From the NCBI GenBank assembly GCA_002305575.1, contig DBPP01000001.1:1-26252 (forward strand): DNA of 26,252 nucleotides, in the 5' to 3' direction. The stretch comes from Ruminococcaceae bacterium UBA1417 (GTDB lineage Bacteria; Bacillota; Clostridia; Oscillospirales; Acutalibacteraceae). The notes under the pieces are model-generated. The model did no database searches. It worked only from the letters and a program-made list of their open reading frames with translations, and was not told the origin of the DNA. Both the position numbers and the translations under genes were made by a program. This document shows, one piece after another, positions 17,686 through 23,762 of this stretch (position 1 is its first letter; the number at the start of each line of letters is the position of its first letter).

Positions 17686-18114
17686 ATGTCCACTTATATG
17701 GCCAAGGCCGGTCAGGTTGACCGCAAATGGTATGTGATCGATGCGGCGGGCAAGCCGCTCGGCCGCGTTGCAGCGCAGGCTGCGGTTCTTCTCCGCGGCA
17801 AGCACAAGCCCACCTTTACGCCGCACGTTGATTGCGGTGACCATGTCATCATCATCAACTGCGCGGAAGCTGTCCTCACCGGCGGCAAGGCGGAAAAGAA
17901 GTATTATTATCGCCACACGGGCTACATCGGCCATCTGAAGGCTGTCCGCTATGACACCCTGATGCGCACGAAGCCGGAAAAGGCAATGGAGCTTGCCGTG
18001 CACGGCATGATCCCCTCGAACACGATCGGCAGAGCGGCAGAGGCGAGACTGCGCGTCTATGCGGGCAGCGAGCACAAGCATGCTGCGCAGCAGCCGACGG
18101 TCTGGGAACTTTAA
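17686..18114 (+). CDS. rplM: 50S ribosomal protein L13
   Basis: A 142-residue protein with family signatures KWYVIDAAGKPLGRVAAQAA, LRGKHKPTFTPHVDCGD, and the C-terminal YAGSEHKHAAQQP. Length is as usual for L13, an early assembly protein of the 50S subunit. CTGGAGGTAAACGCT precedes the ATG. It is followed 16 nt later by rpsI, the universal partner. Confidence 0.98.
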   Translation: MSTYMAKAGQVDRKWYVIDAAGKPLGRVAAQAAVLLRGKHKPTFTPHVDCGDHVIIINCAEAVLTGGKAEKKYYYRHTGYIGHLKAVRYDTLMRTKPEKAMELAVHGMIPSNTIGRAAEARLRVYAGSEHKHAAQQPTVWEL

Positions 18115-18130
18115 TAGGAGGTAAACGAAT

Positions 18131-18532
18131 ATGTACGATAAGGCACCTTATTTCTACGGCACCGGCAGAAGAAAGAGCTCCGTTGCGCGCGTAAGAATTT
18201 ATCAGGGCACGGGCAAGATCACGATCAACGACCGTGACATCGACGATTACTTCGGCCTCGATACGCTGAAGACGATCGTTCGTCAGCCGCTCGTTCTCAC
18301 CGAAACCGATGAGAAGTTCGACATCGTCTGCCGCGTTGCAGGCGGCGGCGTCACCGGCCAGGCCGGCGCCATCCGTCACGGCATCGCGAGAGCGCTGCTC
18401 CAGTACGATTCCGAAAACCTCCGCGCGAAGCTGAAGAAGGCTGGCTTCCTCACCCGCGATCCGAGAATGAAGGAAAGAAAGAAGTACGGCCTCAAAGCCG
18501 CTCGTCGCGCTCCCCAGTTCAGCAAGCGCTGA
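18131..18532 (+). CDS. rpsI: 30S ribosomal protein S9
   Basis: A 133-residue S9: YGTGRRKSSVARVRIYQGTG at the N-terminus, GGGVTGQAGAIRHGIARALL in the middle and the KYGLKAARRAPQFSKR tail that reaches the ribosomal P site. AGGAGGTAAACGAAT precedes the ATG. The gene is intact. Its 3' end directly adjoins a mobile element with a tyrosine integrase, a known type of insertion target; the usual outcome is that the last codons are re-created by the element. Confidence 0.98.
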   Translation: MYDKAPYFYGTGRRKSSVARVRIYQGTGKITINDRDIDDYFGLDTLKTIVRQPLVLTETDEKFDIVCRVAGGGVTGQAGAIRHGIARALLQYDSENLRAKLKKAGFLTRDPRMKERKKYGLKAARRAPQFSKR

Positions 18533-18566
18533 TTTACCCTACTTCTCAGCACGTCTTACGACGTGG
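18533..18566. other. Candidate left attachment region (attL) beside rpsI
   Basis: Directly after the rpsI stop, CACGTC (18550-18555) and GACGTG (18560-18565) form a 6-bp inverted repeat around TTAC. Tyrosine integrases act on short core sites of this kind, and the integrase gene is nearby. It may equally be the hairpin of a weak rpsI terminator, though no T run follows. The core may instead lie within the last rpsI codons. Confidence 0.35.
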
Positions 18567-18633
18567 ATTTGCAGGAAAATTCAGTACTTTTGGAGCTGTG
18601 CGTGGTCCTCGAAAGTGGTCCGTTTTGCTTCGT

Positions 18634-18666
18634 AAGGAGCAAGCAAGGAGCACACAAGGAACAAGA
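18634..18666. repeat. Three tandem 11-bp repeats at the element end
   Basis: AAGGAGCAAGC, AAGGAGCACAC and AAGGAACAAGA follow one another without gaps. Just upstream GTGGTCC occurs twice (18602-18608 and 18615-18621). Arm-type binding sites of tyrosine integrases are short direct repeats near the element end, so these are candidates. No gene is seen between 18533 and 18763. Confidence 0.5.
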
Positions 18667-18693
18667 ATCGCAAGCGAAAACAAAAGCCTTATG

Positions 18694-18736
18694 AAGCAGG
18701 AGATCGTTCCGCAAGGAGCGTATCTCCTGCTTTTTT
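18694..18736 (+). terminator. Strong plus-strand terminator between rpsI and the integrase gene
   Basis: AAGCAGGAGAT (18694-18704) pairs with ATCTCCTGCTT (18722-18732), and the inside pairs further (CGTTCC with GGAGCG around GCAA). A run of six T residues ends the structure. It would stop rplM-rpsI transcripts from entering the integrase gene as antisense RNA. On the minus strand no T run follows it. Confidence 0.88.
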
Positions 18737-18763
18737 GTGCTGCACGGCTTTTCCTTCTTCCGT

Positions 18764-19816
18764 TTAGATCTTGTTGATTGCCTCCACCAGTGTTTCAATA
18801 TCCAGGTGGGTGTAGACACGTTCGGTAAGCGTCATGGCACCGGAGTGTCCCACAATCTTCTTGATCATAGTTTGGTCTACATGGGCCTCTGTCAGCATGG
18901 AAATGCAGGTATGCCGGGTACAGTGCGGCGTCTGGTCATATCCAAGCTGTTCCATCAGGGGCGTGAAGTAACTGTCGTAGTAGTTCCTGTAATCAAAGTG
19001 TTTTTGGTCCGGCGTGTGGAGCAGATATTCACACTGGGAACCTTCGTACCACGCTTTGTAGAATGGCAGCACCTTGTCGGCAATGGGAACTTTCCGCAGG
19101 CCATTTTCCGTTTTGCTGGCGATCACATCAAAGTACTGTTCTTCCAGATGTGCGTTTTCTTTCTTCAAGTCGAGAAACTCCGAGATGCGGCAACCGTTGT
19201 AGATCAGCATCAGCACGATCTGATAGTACGGGTCCTCCGCAAGCTCCCACAGGCGAGCAATCTGCTCCTTTGTGAACTTGTTCCGGTCACGCTTGTTTGG
19301 GTTCTTATCCTTGTACCGGCTCAAATCCACAAACTCGGAATAATCCTTGTTGCAGATGTCATTCTTCATGGCGTAGGCATACAGTTGGTTGAACAGACCC
19401 TTGAGCTTTTTTAGAGTGGGGTAATTCTTCCCGCAGGTGTCCACCACGAATTGAAGGTCCATTAGCCGCATATCCCGAAACACCTTGTTGTAAAGTGTTC
19501 CGCATACCCGATAGGACGCCTCATAGCCTTTTACGTTTGACTTGGAGATGGTGGGGAACTTCTCCTTTGACCAACGTTCATAGACCTCCTGGAAGGTGGC
19601 CTTGGATGCCTTGATGTCAAAGGGATTGTTGTTGTACTCTGCCAGCATTTGCAGCCCCTCTGCTCTGGTTGCCGCATAGCCGATGGTGATTTGTTCCTGA
19701 ACGGACTTTCCTGTTTCAGGGTTGACGTGCCAGCCGACAGTTTTCCTCACTGCATAGGGCCTTCTTCGCTTTCCGGACATTTTCTTGACGCTCCCATATC
19801 CGTTGGGTAATCTCAA
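18764..19816 (-). CDS. int: Tyrosine recombinase (integrase)
   Basis: A 350-residue site-specific recombinase that inserts and excises the element. The N-terminus (RLPNGYGSVKKMSGKRRRPY) resembles the arm-binding domain of Firmicutes element integrases, followed by a SAM-like core-binding domain (about 72-165). The full catalytic set is visible: Arg210 (NGCRISEFL), Lys235 (ASKTENGLRK), His298 and Arg301 (HCTRHT), His324 (GHSG) and Tyr335 (VYTHLD). The start appears to be TTG at 19816: no ATG lies in frame upstream, the first internal Met (13) would cut the conserved N-terminus, and AAGGAAG lies 12 nt upstream. Poor start and spacing would keep expression low. It is 67 nt downstream of the repressor gene on the same strand. 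Confidence 0.93.
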   Translation of the reverse strand: MRLPNGYGSVKKMSGKRRRPYAVRKTVGWHVNPETGKSVQEQITIGYAATRAEGLQMLAEYNNNPFDIKASKATFQEVYERWSKEKFPTISKSNVKGYEASYRVCGTLYNKVFRDMRLMDLQFVVDTCGKNYPTLKKLKGLFNQLYAYAMKNDICNKDYSEFVDLSRYKDKNPNKRDRNKFTKEQIARLWELAEDPYYQIVLMLIYNGCRISEFLDLKKENAHLEEQYFDVIASKTENGLRKVPIADKVLPFYKAWYEGSQCEYLLHTPDQKHFDYRNYYDSYFTPLMEQLGYDQTPHCTRHTCISMLTEAHVDQTMIKKIVGHSGAMTLTERVYTHLDIETLVEAINKI

Positions 19817-19883
19817 ATAGTATCAAACTTCCTTTCTCCCAGCGTTTGAATTAAATTTAGTGAAGGGTATGCAACACCCTCTG

Positions 19884-20510
19884 TTACTCCTGGTCGCCGT
19901 TTTCCTCGGCGGCCTTTTTCATTTTCTCCAGCATCTGCTGATCCAGTTCGTTGCGCCGCTGAATACGCTCCAAATCGGAGAGGACTTCCACTTCCTTGTC
20001 CTGCAACTTGGTATCTGCGTAGTAGGCCAGTTCCTTTTCAATCCAGCGGTCAAAGGATTCCTGATCGGTCCAATAAGTTTCCAGCTTTTCACGTTCGTCC
20101 CGGAACTCCTCCAAAATCAGACACAGGGAATCGTTCATTTCTGCGGACTGGTCATTTCCCTTGAATTTCAGGGAGCAGGACCATTCTTCGCTCTGGGGCG
20201 GGCGTTGGACGTCGATCTCGAAGCGGATGCCGGCCTTCTTGTTTAATTGGTAAAGAACCGCAATCACATCAGCCAGGCTGTCCAGCTGGATTTCAGGTTT
20301 CTGGTAGCCAATCAGGTCTGCCGGAGAGATGTTTAAGATTTTAGCGATGGCATTGATCATCGCTATGGATGGCTCAATTTCACCGCTCTCATATTTTTGA
20401 ACCGTGCGCATTGTCTTGTCCAGACGCTGTGCCAGCTCTGTTTGGCTCAAGTGGGCCGCCTTTCGGGCTGCCTTGATTCTCTCGCCAATTTCGGCTGGGT
20501 TGCTGTGCAT
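19884..20510 (-). CDS. XRE family transcriptional repressor of the element
   Basis: A 208-residue protein with an N-terminal helix-turn-helix of the Cro/CI type (about residues 8-62: IGERIKAARKAAHLSQTELAQRL, then TMRTVQKYESGEIEPS). The rest is a predicted alpha-helical region ending in a charged coil (ERIQRRNELDQQMLEKMKKAAEEN). It probably represses the divergent promoter of the 77-residue gene and its own. The ATG at 20510 fits AGGTG 8 nt upstream better than the ATG two codons earlier (20516). A longer open frame upstream is non-coding. No RecA-type self-cleavage or metalloprotease motif is seen, so the inducing signal is unknown. Confidence 0.87.
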   Translation of the reverse strand: MHSNPAEIGERIKAARKAAHLSQTELAQRLDKTMRTVQKYESGEIEPSIAMINAIAKILNISPADLIGYQKPEIQLDSLADVIAVLYQLNKKAGIRFEIDVQRPPQSEEWSCSLKFKGNDQSAEMNDSLCLILEEFRDEREKLETYWTDQESFDRWIEKELAYYADTKLQDKEVEVLSDLERIQRRNELDQQMLEKMKKAAEENGDQE

Positions 20511-20528
20511 TGTCATCACCTCGTTTGT

Positions 20529-20557
20529 ATTGTAACACGAAGCCGTGCGAATTACAA
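20529..20557 (-). promoter_or_regulatory. Promoter of the XRE repressor gene
   Basis: TTGTAA (20552-20557) and TACAAT (20529-20534) on the minus strand are 17 bp apart. The transcript leader would be only about 12 nt, with AGGTG inside it. Confidence 0.6.
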
Positions 20558-20563
20558 GGTCGT

Positions 20564-20630
20564 AATACGAATAATTTTTTCGTATTTTGTGTTGACAAGC
20601 TGTCGTGGATGGCTTATAATCAAAATACGA
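20564..20630. promoter_or_regulatory. Repeated ATACGA operator half-sites in the divergent control region
   Basis: AATACGA (20564-20570) and TCGTATT (20580-20586) form one inverted pair. TCGTATTTTG (20580-20589) and CAAAATACGA (20621-20630) form a second, perfect 10-bp pair that brackets the plus-strand promoter. Weaker versions (GCGAAT near 20548, TTCGCAT near 20639) flank them. This is the layout of a lambda-like switch and the likely target of the XRE repressor. Confidence 0.65.
20592..20620 (+). promoter_or_regulatory. Consensus promoter of the 77-residue gene and downstream genes
   Basis: TTGACA (20592-20597) and TATAAT (20615-20620) are exact consensus with a 17-bp spacer. Repressor half-sites lie on both sides. 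Confidence 0.88.
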
Positions 20631-20669
20631 ACTAATAATTCGCATATTGGCAATAAGGAGGTCATTCAC

Positions 20670-20903
20670 ATGGAGAAGAAAGTTTATGTCGAACTGCCGC
20701 CCTTCACTGGACGCAATGTCCCCATCACCGAGATTGCAGCCGCCATGCACAAGGATGCCCAGTATGTGCGCATTGGTTTGCAGCAGGGAATCCTGAAATT
20801 CGGCTATGCGATTAAGCTGGAGAACTCTAACGAGTACAACTACTACTGCCCTGACAGAAAGGTGTGGGAGGAAATTGGATACTTCCAGCCAGAAACCGCA
20901 TAA
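20670..20903 (+). CDS. Small DNA-binding protein, excisionase/Cro-like
   Basis: A 77-residue protein starting at an ATG with AAGGAGG 8 nt upstream. The segment ITEIAAAMHKDAQYVRIGLQQGIL looks like a winged or simple helix-turn-helix of the kind found in excisionases and element control proteins, and YNYYCPDRKVWEEIGYF follows. It is the first gene of the rightward transcript, divergent from the repressor, the usual place for a Cro- or Xis-like protein. The family has no settled function as far as I know. Confidence 0.8.
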   Translation: MEKKVYVELPPFTGRNVPITEIAAAMHKDAQYVRIGLQQGILKFGYAIKLENSNEYNYYCPDRKVWEEIGYFQPETA

Positions 20904-20982
20904 AAAAAGAGCCCTCATCCTGGCAGATGAGAACTCTTGGCGGACAGTACAAACGGCAGCTGCCGTGTGACTATCACTCAGC
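20902..20982 (-). ncRNA. Candidate counter-transcribed small RNA (about 80 nt)
   Basis: A minus-strand promoter (20989-21016) is followed by a palindrome ACGGCAGCTGCCGT (20953-20966) and then a strong intrinsic terminator. The terminator pairs AAGAG with CTCTT and CTCATC with GATGAG around a short loop, and is followed by seven T residues at 20902-20908. No coding frame of note lies within. The RNA would be fully complementary to the mRNA leader of the primase gene, the layout of copy-control antisense RNAs in pMV158-type plasmids. Based on sequence signals only. Confidence 0.5.
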
Positions 20983-21008
20983 AAGGATATTATAACACGA
21001 CAGCTGCC
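20956..21008. repeat. Inverted repeat upstream of the primase gene
   Basis: GGCAGCTGCCGTGT (20956-20969) and ACACGACAGCTGCC (20995-21008) match in 13 of 14 pairs, with 25 nt between. In the primase mRNA leader it would fold into a long stem ending 18 nt before AAGGAGG. The right arm also spans the spacer of the minus-strand promoter. Confidence 0.7.
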
Positions 21009-21016
21009 AAATTCAA
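20989..21016 (-). promoter_or_regulatory. Promoter of the candidate small RNA
   Basis: TATAAT (20989-20994) is exact consensus on the minus strand. TTGAAT (21011-21016) lies 16 bp upstream. There is no minus-strand protein gene downstream for several hundred bases. Confidence 0.55.
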
Positions 21017-21040
21017 CAAGTATTTAAGGAGGAACGGAAT

Positions 21041-23350
21041 TTGACAGCTTTACCAGACAGCATCATACAAAATGGTCTGTTCTGCTGCTGGAAGTACGAG
21101 GAACGGAATGGGCGGAAAACGAAGGTGCCATACCAGCCGGAAACCGGCCTGGGAGCGAAAAGCAACGATCCTTCCAGCTTTGTACCTTATAAAACAGCAG
21201 TGCAGGCCAGCGGATATGATGGCATTGGAATTGGCATTTTCAACGGCATCTGTGCGATTGACCTGGACAACTGTGTTTCGGACAGCGGCTATTACACCCA
21301 GACCGCCGCAGAAATTGTGGCCTTACTGCACAGCTATACCGAGTACAGCCCCAGCGGAAACGGTCTGCACATCCTCTTTTCGGCAAAAGGTTTTCAGTAT
21401 GATACCAAGCGATTCTATATTATGAACCATCAGGCTGGGATTGAGGTGTATGTGGCGGGAGCAACCAACAAATATGTCACAGTGACCGGCAACCGTTGCG
21501 AGAATTATGAGTATGGGGACCGGACCCAGGAGCTGCAAGTGTTACTGGACAAGTTCATGTGCAGGCCAGAAGCAAGTACAGAAAATGCAATAAATGCAAA
21601 AAACTTTGATTTGAGCATGGAGCAGCTTCTGCAACTGGCAAAAAGCAGTAAGAATGGGGCGGCGTTCACAGCCCTGTGGGATGGCTCCCTGGAGGGATAT
21701 TCATCCCCGTCGGAAGCTGACCTGGCACTGTGCAGTCACCTTGCCTTTTGGACAGGACGGAATGCCGCCAAGATGGACACCATGTTCCGTCAGTCGGGAT
21801 TGATGCGGGATAAATGGGACCGGCGGCAATCCGGCACAACGTATGGTGCAATCACCATTCAGAAGGCAATCGAGCATTGTCGAGAGATCTACACTCCCAG
21901 AGCGGAGCCGTCACCGGTTTTTCAACCGATTGTTCCGCTGACACCACAGTGGAGTGACCTGCCAGCTTTTCCGGTAGATGCTCTCCCGGATGTGATTCGG
22001 AATTATGTGAGTGCGGTGGCCGAACACAGCCAAACTGCCCCGGACATGGCAGCGGTGATCAGCTTGGGTGTGCTGGCTACCTGCTTACAGGGAAAATACA
22101 AGATAGAGGGAACGCCGGGATATTGTGAGCCTTTGAGTTTGTACACAGTAGTAATCGCCGCACCGGGGGAGCGAAAGTCCAGCGTCATGCGGGATATGAC
22201 CACATTCCTTTATGAATATGAGCAGGAATATAACAAGGCGCACAGCATGGAAATACGGGAGAACCATTTGCAACGGGAATCTATGGAGCGCCAGATCTCC
22301 GGTCTGCAAAAGAAGCTGGAGCGCAAGGAAAGCCGGGAAATGGAGTTGGAGCTGCGGCAGCTTCAGGAGCAGCTGGAAGAAACTCCAGAACGAAAGCCGG
22401 TTCGCTTTTTTGCGGACGATTGTTCCAGTGAAGCTCTGACCAGCTTAATGGCGGCCAACAACGGAGTGTTCTCCGTGATCTCCACCGAGGGCGGTATCTT
22501 TGACATCATGGCCGGACGGTATTCCAACAAATCCAACATTGATGTCTGGCTGAAAGGTCATTGTGGAGATGCCATTTATGTGGATCGAATGACCCGTGAA
22601 GCAGAATGCATCATGCACCCGGCACTGTCGGCTATCCTCTCTATTCAGCCCAGTGTGCTGGATGAAATCATGTCCAATACCACCATGACCGGGCGGGGCT
22701 TGATTGCCCGCTTCCTGTATGCGTCCCCACCGTCCAGAATTGGTAGCCGGGTCTTTCGTACCCAACCGATCCCGCCCGAGGTAATCGCCGCTTACCACAG
22801 CTTGATTTTTCGCCTGATGGCTCTGCCGATTGGTGGAGATGCCCAGACGGTACACCTTTCCGAAAAAGCCTTTGATCTGATGGCTGATTATTTTCAGGAA
22901 CATGAGAAGTTTCTGGTTGGCGAGGGACAGGCAATTTCCGATTGGGCAAGCAAATATATCGGGGCCGTACTTCGGATTGCGGGATTGTTGCACTGTGCTG
23001 ATATGGAAGATGATAAAACAGAAGTGACAGCTTCTACGATGAGCAAGGCGATTCAGATTGGCAAATACTTTCTGGCTCATTCCACCTACGCCTATTCCAT
23101 GATGGGCACTGACTTGAGCATCCAGAAAGCTAAATTCGTCTTGGCAAAGCTGAAAAAGAAGAACGTATCGGTGATCAAGCGTTCGGAGCTTTTTCAGATG
23201 TGTCGGGGAAAGTTCTTCAAGAAAACGGAGGAGATTTTTCCGACGCTGGAACTGCTTGAGGGACATGGATACATTCGGTTGGAAGAACCGGAACGCCAGT
23301 CGGTGGGCAGACCAGCCGATGTGAAAATCATCGTGAATCCCGCAGCATGA
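21041..23350 (+). CDS. Primase/helicase-like replication protein (NrS-1 polymerase-like N-terminus, DUF3987)
   Basis: A 769-residue protein. The N-terminal 160 residues resemble the primase-polymerase domain of the NrS-1/D5 kind, with AIDLDNC (Asp74 and Asp76, likely metal ligands) and YSPSGNGLHILF. Residues about 215-265 (DLALCSHLAFWTGRNAAKMD) fit the small helical domain seen after it. From about 300 on it matches DUF3987, with a degenerate P-loop PGERKSS near 375-381 and an acidic FFADD strand. A coiled segment lies at about 400-440. It probably starts replication of the excised element. The start is a TTG at 21041, with AAGGAGG 8 nt upstream; no better start exists. The gene is preceded by the candidate antisense RNA. 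Confidence 0.85.
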   Translation: MTALPDSIIQNGLFCCWKYEERNGRKTKVPYQPETGLGAKSNDPSSFVPYKTAVQASGYDGIGIGIFNGICAIDLDNCVSDSGYYTQTAAEIVALLHSYTEYSPSGNGLHILFSAKGFQYDTKRFYIMNHQAGIEVYVAGATNKYVTVTGNRCENYEYGDRTQELQVLLDKFMCRPEASTENAINAKNFDLSMEQLLQLAKSSKNGAAFTALWDGSLEGYSSPSEADLALCSHLAFWTGRNAAKMDTMFRQSGLMRDKWDRRQSGTTYGAITIQKAIEHCREIYTPRAEPSPVFQPIVPLTPQWSDLPAFPVDALPDVIRNYVSAVAEHSQTAPDMAAVISLGVLATCLQGKYKIEGTPGYCEPLSLYTVVIAAPGERKSSVMRDMTTFLYEYEQEYNKAHSMEIRENHLQRESMERQISGLQKKLERKESREMELELRQLQEQLEETPERKPVRFFADDCSSEALTSLMAANNGVFSVISTEGGIFDIMAGRYSNKSNIDVWLKGHCGDAIYVDRMTREAECIMHPALSAILSIQPSVLDEIMSNTTMTGRGLIARFLYASPPSRIGSRVFRTQPIPPEVIAAYHSLIFRLMALPIGGDAQTVHLSEKAFDLMADYFQEHEKFLVGEGQAISDWASKYIGAVLRIAGLLHCADMEDDKTEVTASTMSKAIQIGKYFLAHSTYAYSMMGTDLSIQKAKFVLAKLKKKNVSVIKRSELFQMCRGKFFKKTEEIFPTLELLEGHGYIRLEEPERQSVGRPADVKIIVNPAA

Positions 23351-23362
23351 AGCCGGAATTTT

Positions 23363-23410
23363 TTGCATTTATTGCATTTCCTGCACAGAGTTGCACTCTG
23401 GTATTGCACC
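23363..23410. repeat. Short TGCA iterations after the primase gene
   Basis: TTGCATTTA, TTGCATTTC, CTGCACAGA, GTTGCACTC and ATTGCACC follow each other just past the primase stop, with TGCA spaced about 9, 9, 10 and 13 nt. They resemble degenerate iterons. Between 23351 and 23762 no gene is seen; the stretch holds these repeats, a hairpin cluster and oriT. Confidence 0.4.
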
Positions 23411-23526
23411 ACCGTCCCCATCGAAAAATCCCCAGATTTGGAGATGGATGGTTCGGGAGAATCCGGCGGATTTTCCTGAACCGTGGTCGGCAGGATTGCT
23501 TACAGAAACAAGGGTGTCGGACACAC

Positions 23527-23741
23527 CTGGCTTGTTGTGTGGATAACACACGCAAGCCAGGGAGGCTCCCGCAGGAGCCGCATCCCCCAAGGGGAAGATT
23601 CCCCCACGGTGTGGGGGAAATGTCGCAGAGCGACAAAAGGGGAGCGGTCCGCAGGACCCCACGATACTTTGCAACCGCAGGATGAAAGTATCATAGTGGG
23701 TTATTACACTTCCGCAGGAAGTGCGCCCCGGCCCGCAGGCC
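23527..23741. repeat. Cluster of hairpins, several with a GCA loop
   Basis: Seven stems are packed into 215 bp around the oriT repeat: CTGGCTTG/CAAGCCAG (23527-23560), GGCTCC-CGCA-GGAGCC (23564-23579), TTCCCCCAC/GTGGGGGAA (23599-23619), TGTCGC-AGA-GCGACA (23621-23635), GGTCC-GCA-GGACC (23646-23658), CACTTCC-GCA-GGAAGTG (23707-23723) and GGCC-CGCA-GGCC (23730-23741). Four share the centre CCGCAGG although their arms differ. Single-strand origins or relaxosome sites could look like this. Confidence 0.75.
23663..23703 (+). other. oriT: Origin of transfer (oriT), pMV158/MobV type
   Basis: GATACTTT (23663-23670) and AAAGTATC (23685-23692) form an 8-bp inverted repeat. They are followed at once by ATAGTGGGTTAT, which differs by one base from the ATAGTGTGTTAT nick region of pMV158. 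By analogy the relaxase would cut between G23700 and T23701. It lies 60 bp upstream of the MobV gene, the expected position. This rests on my memory of the pMV158 oriT and on the repeat geometry. Confidence 0.8.
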
Positions 23742-23762
23742 ACAAAACGTGAAAGGAGTACT

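Noticed and set aside
18556..18819. An 87-codon minus-strand frame between rpsI and the integrase
   Set aside because: It begins inside the integrase gene in another frame, has no ribosome site and covers the repeat and terminator region.
23564..23741. Possible CRISPR array in the hairpin cluster
   Set aside because: The repeats are palindromes with different arms and irregular spacing. There are no conserved 25-35 bp repeats with spacers and no cas genes.
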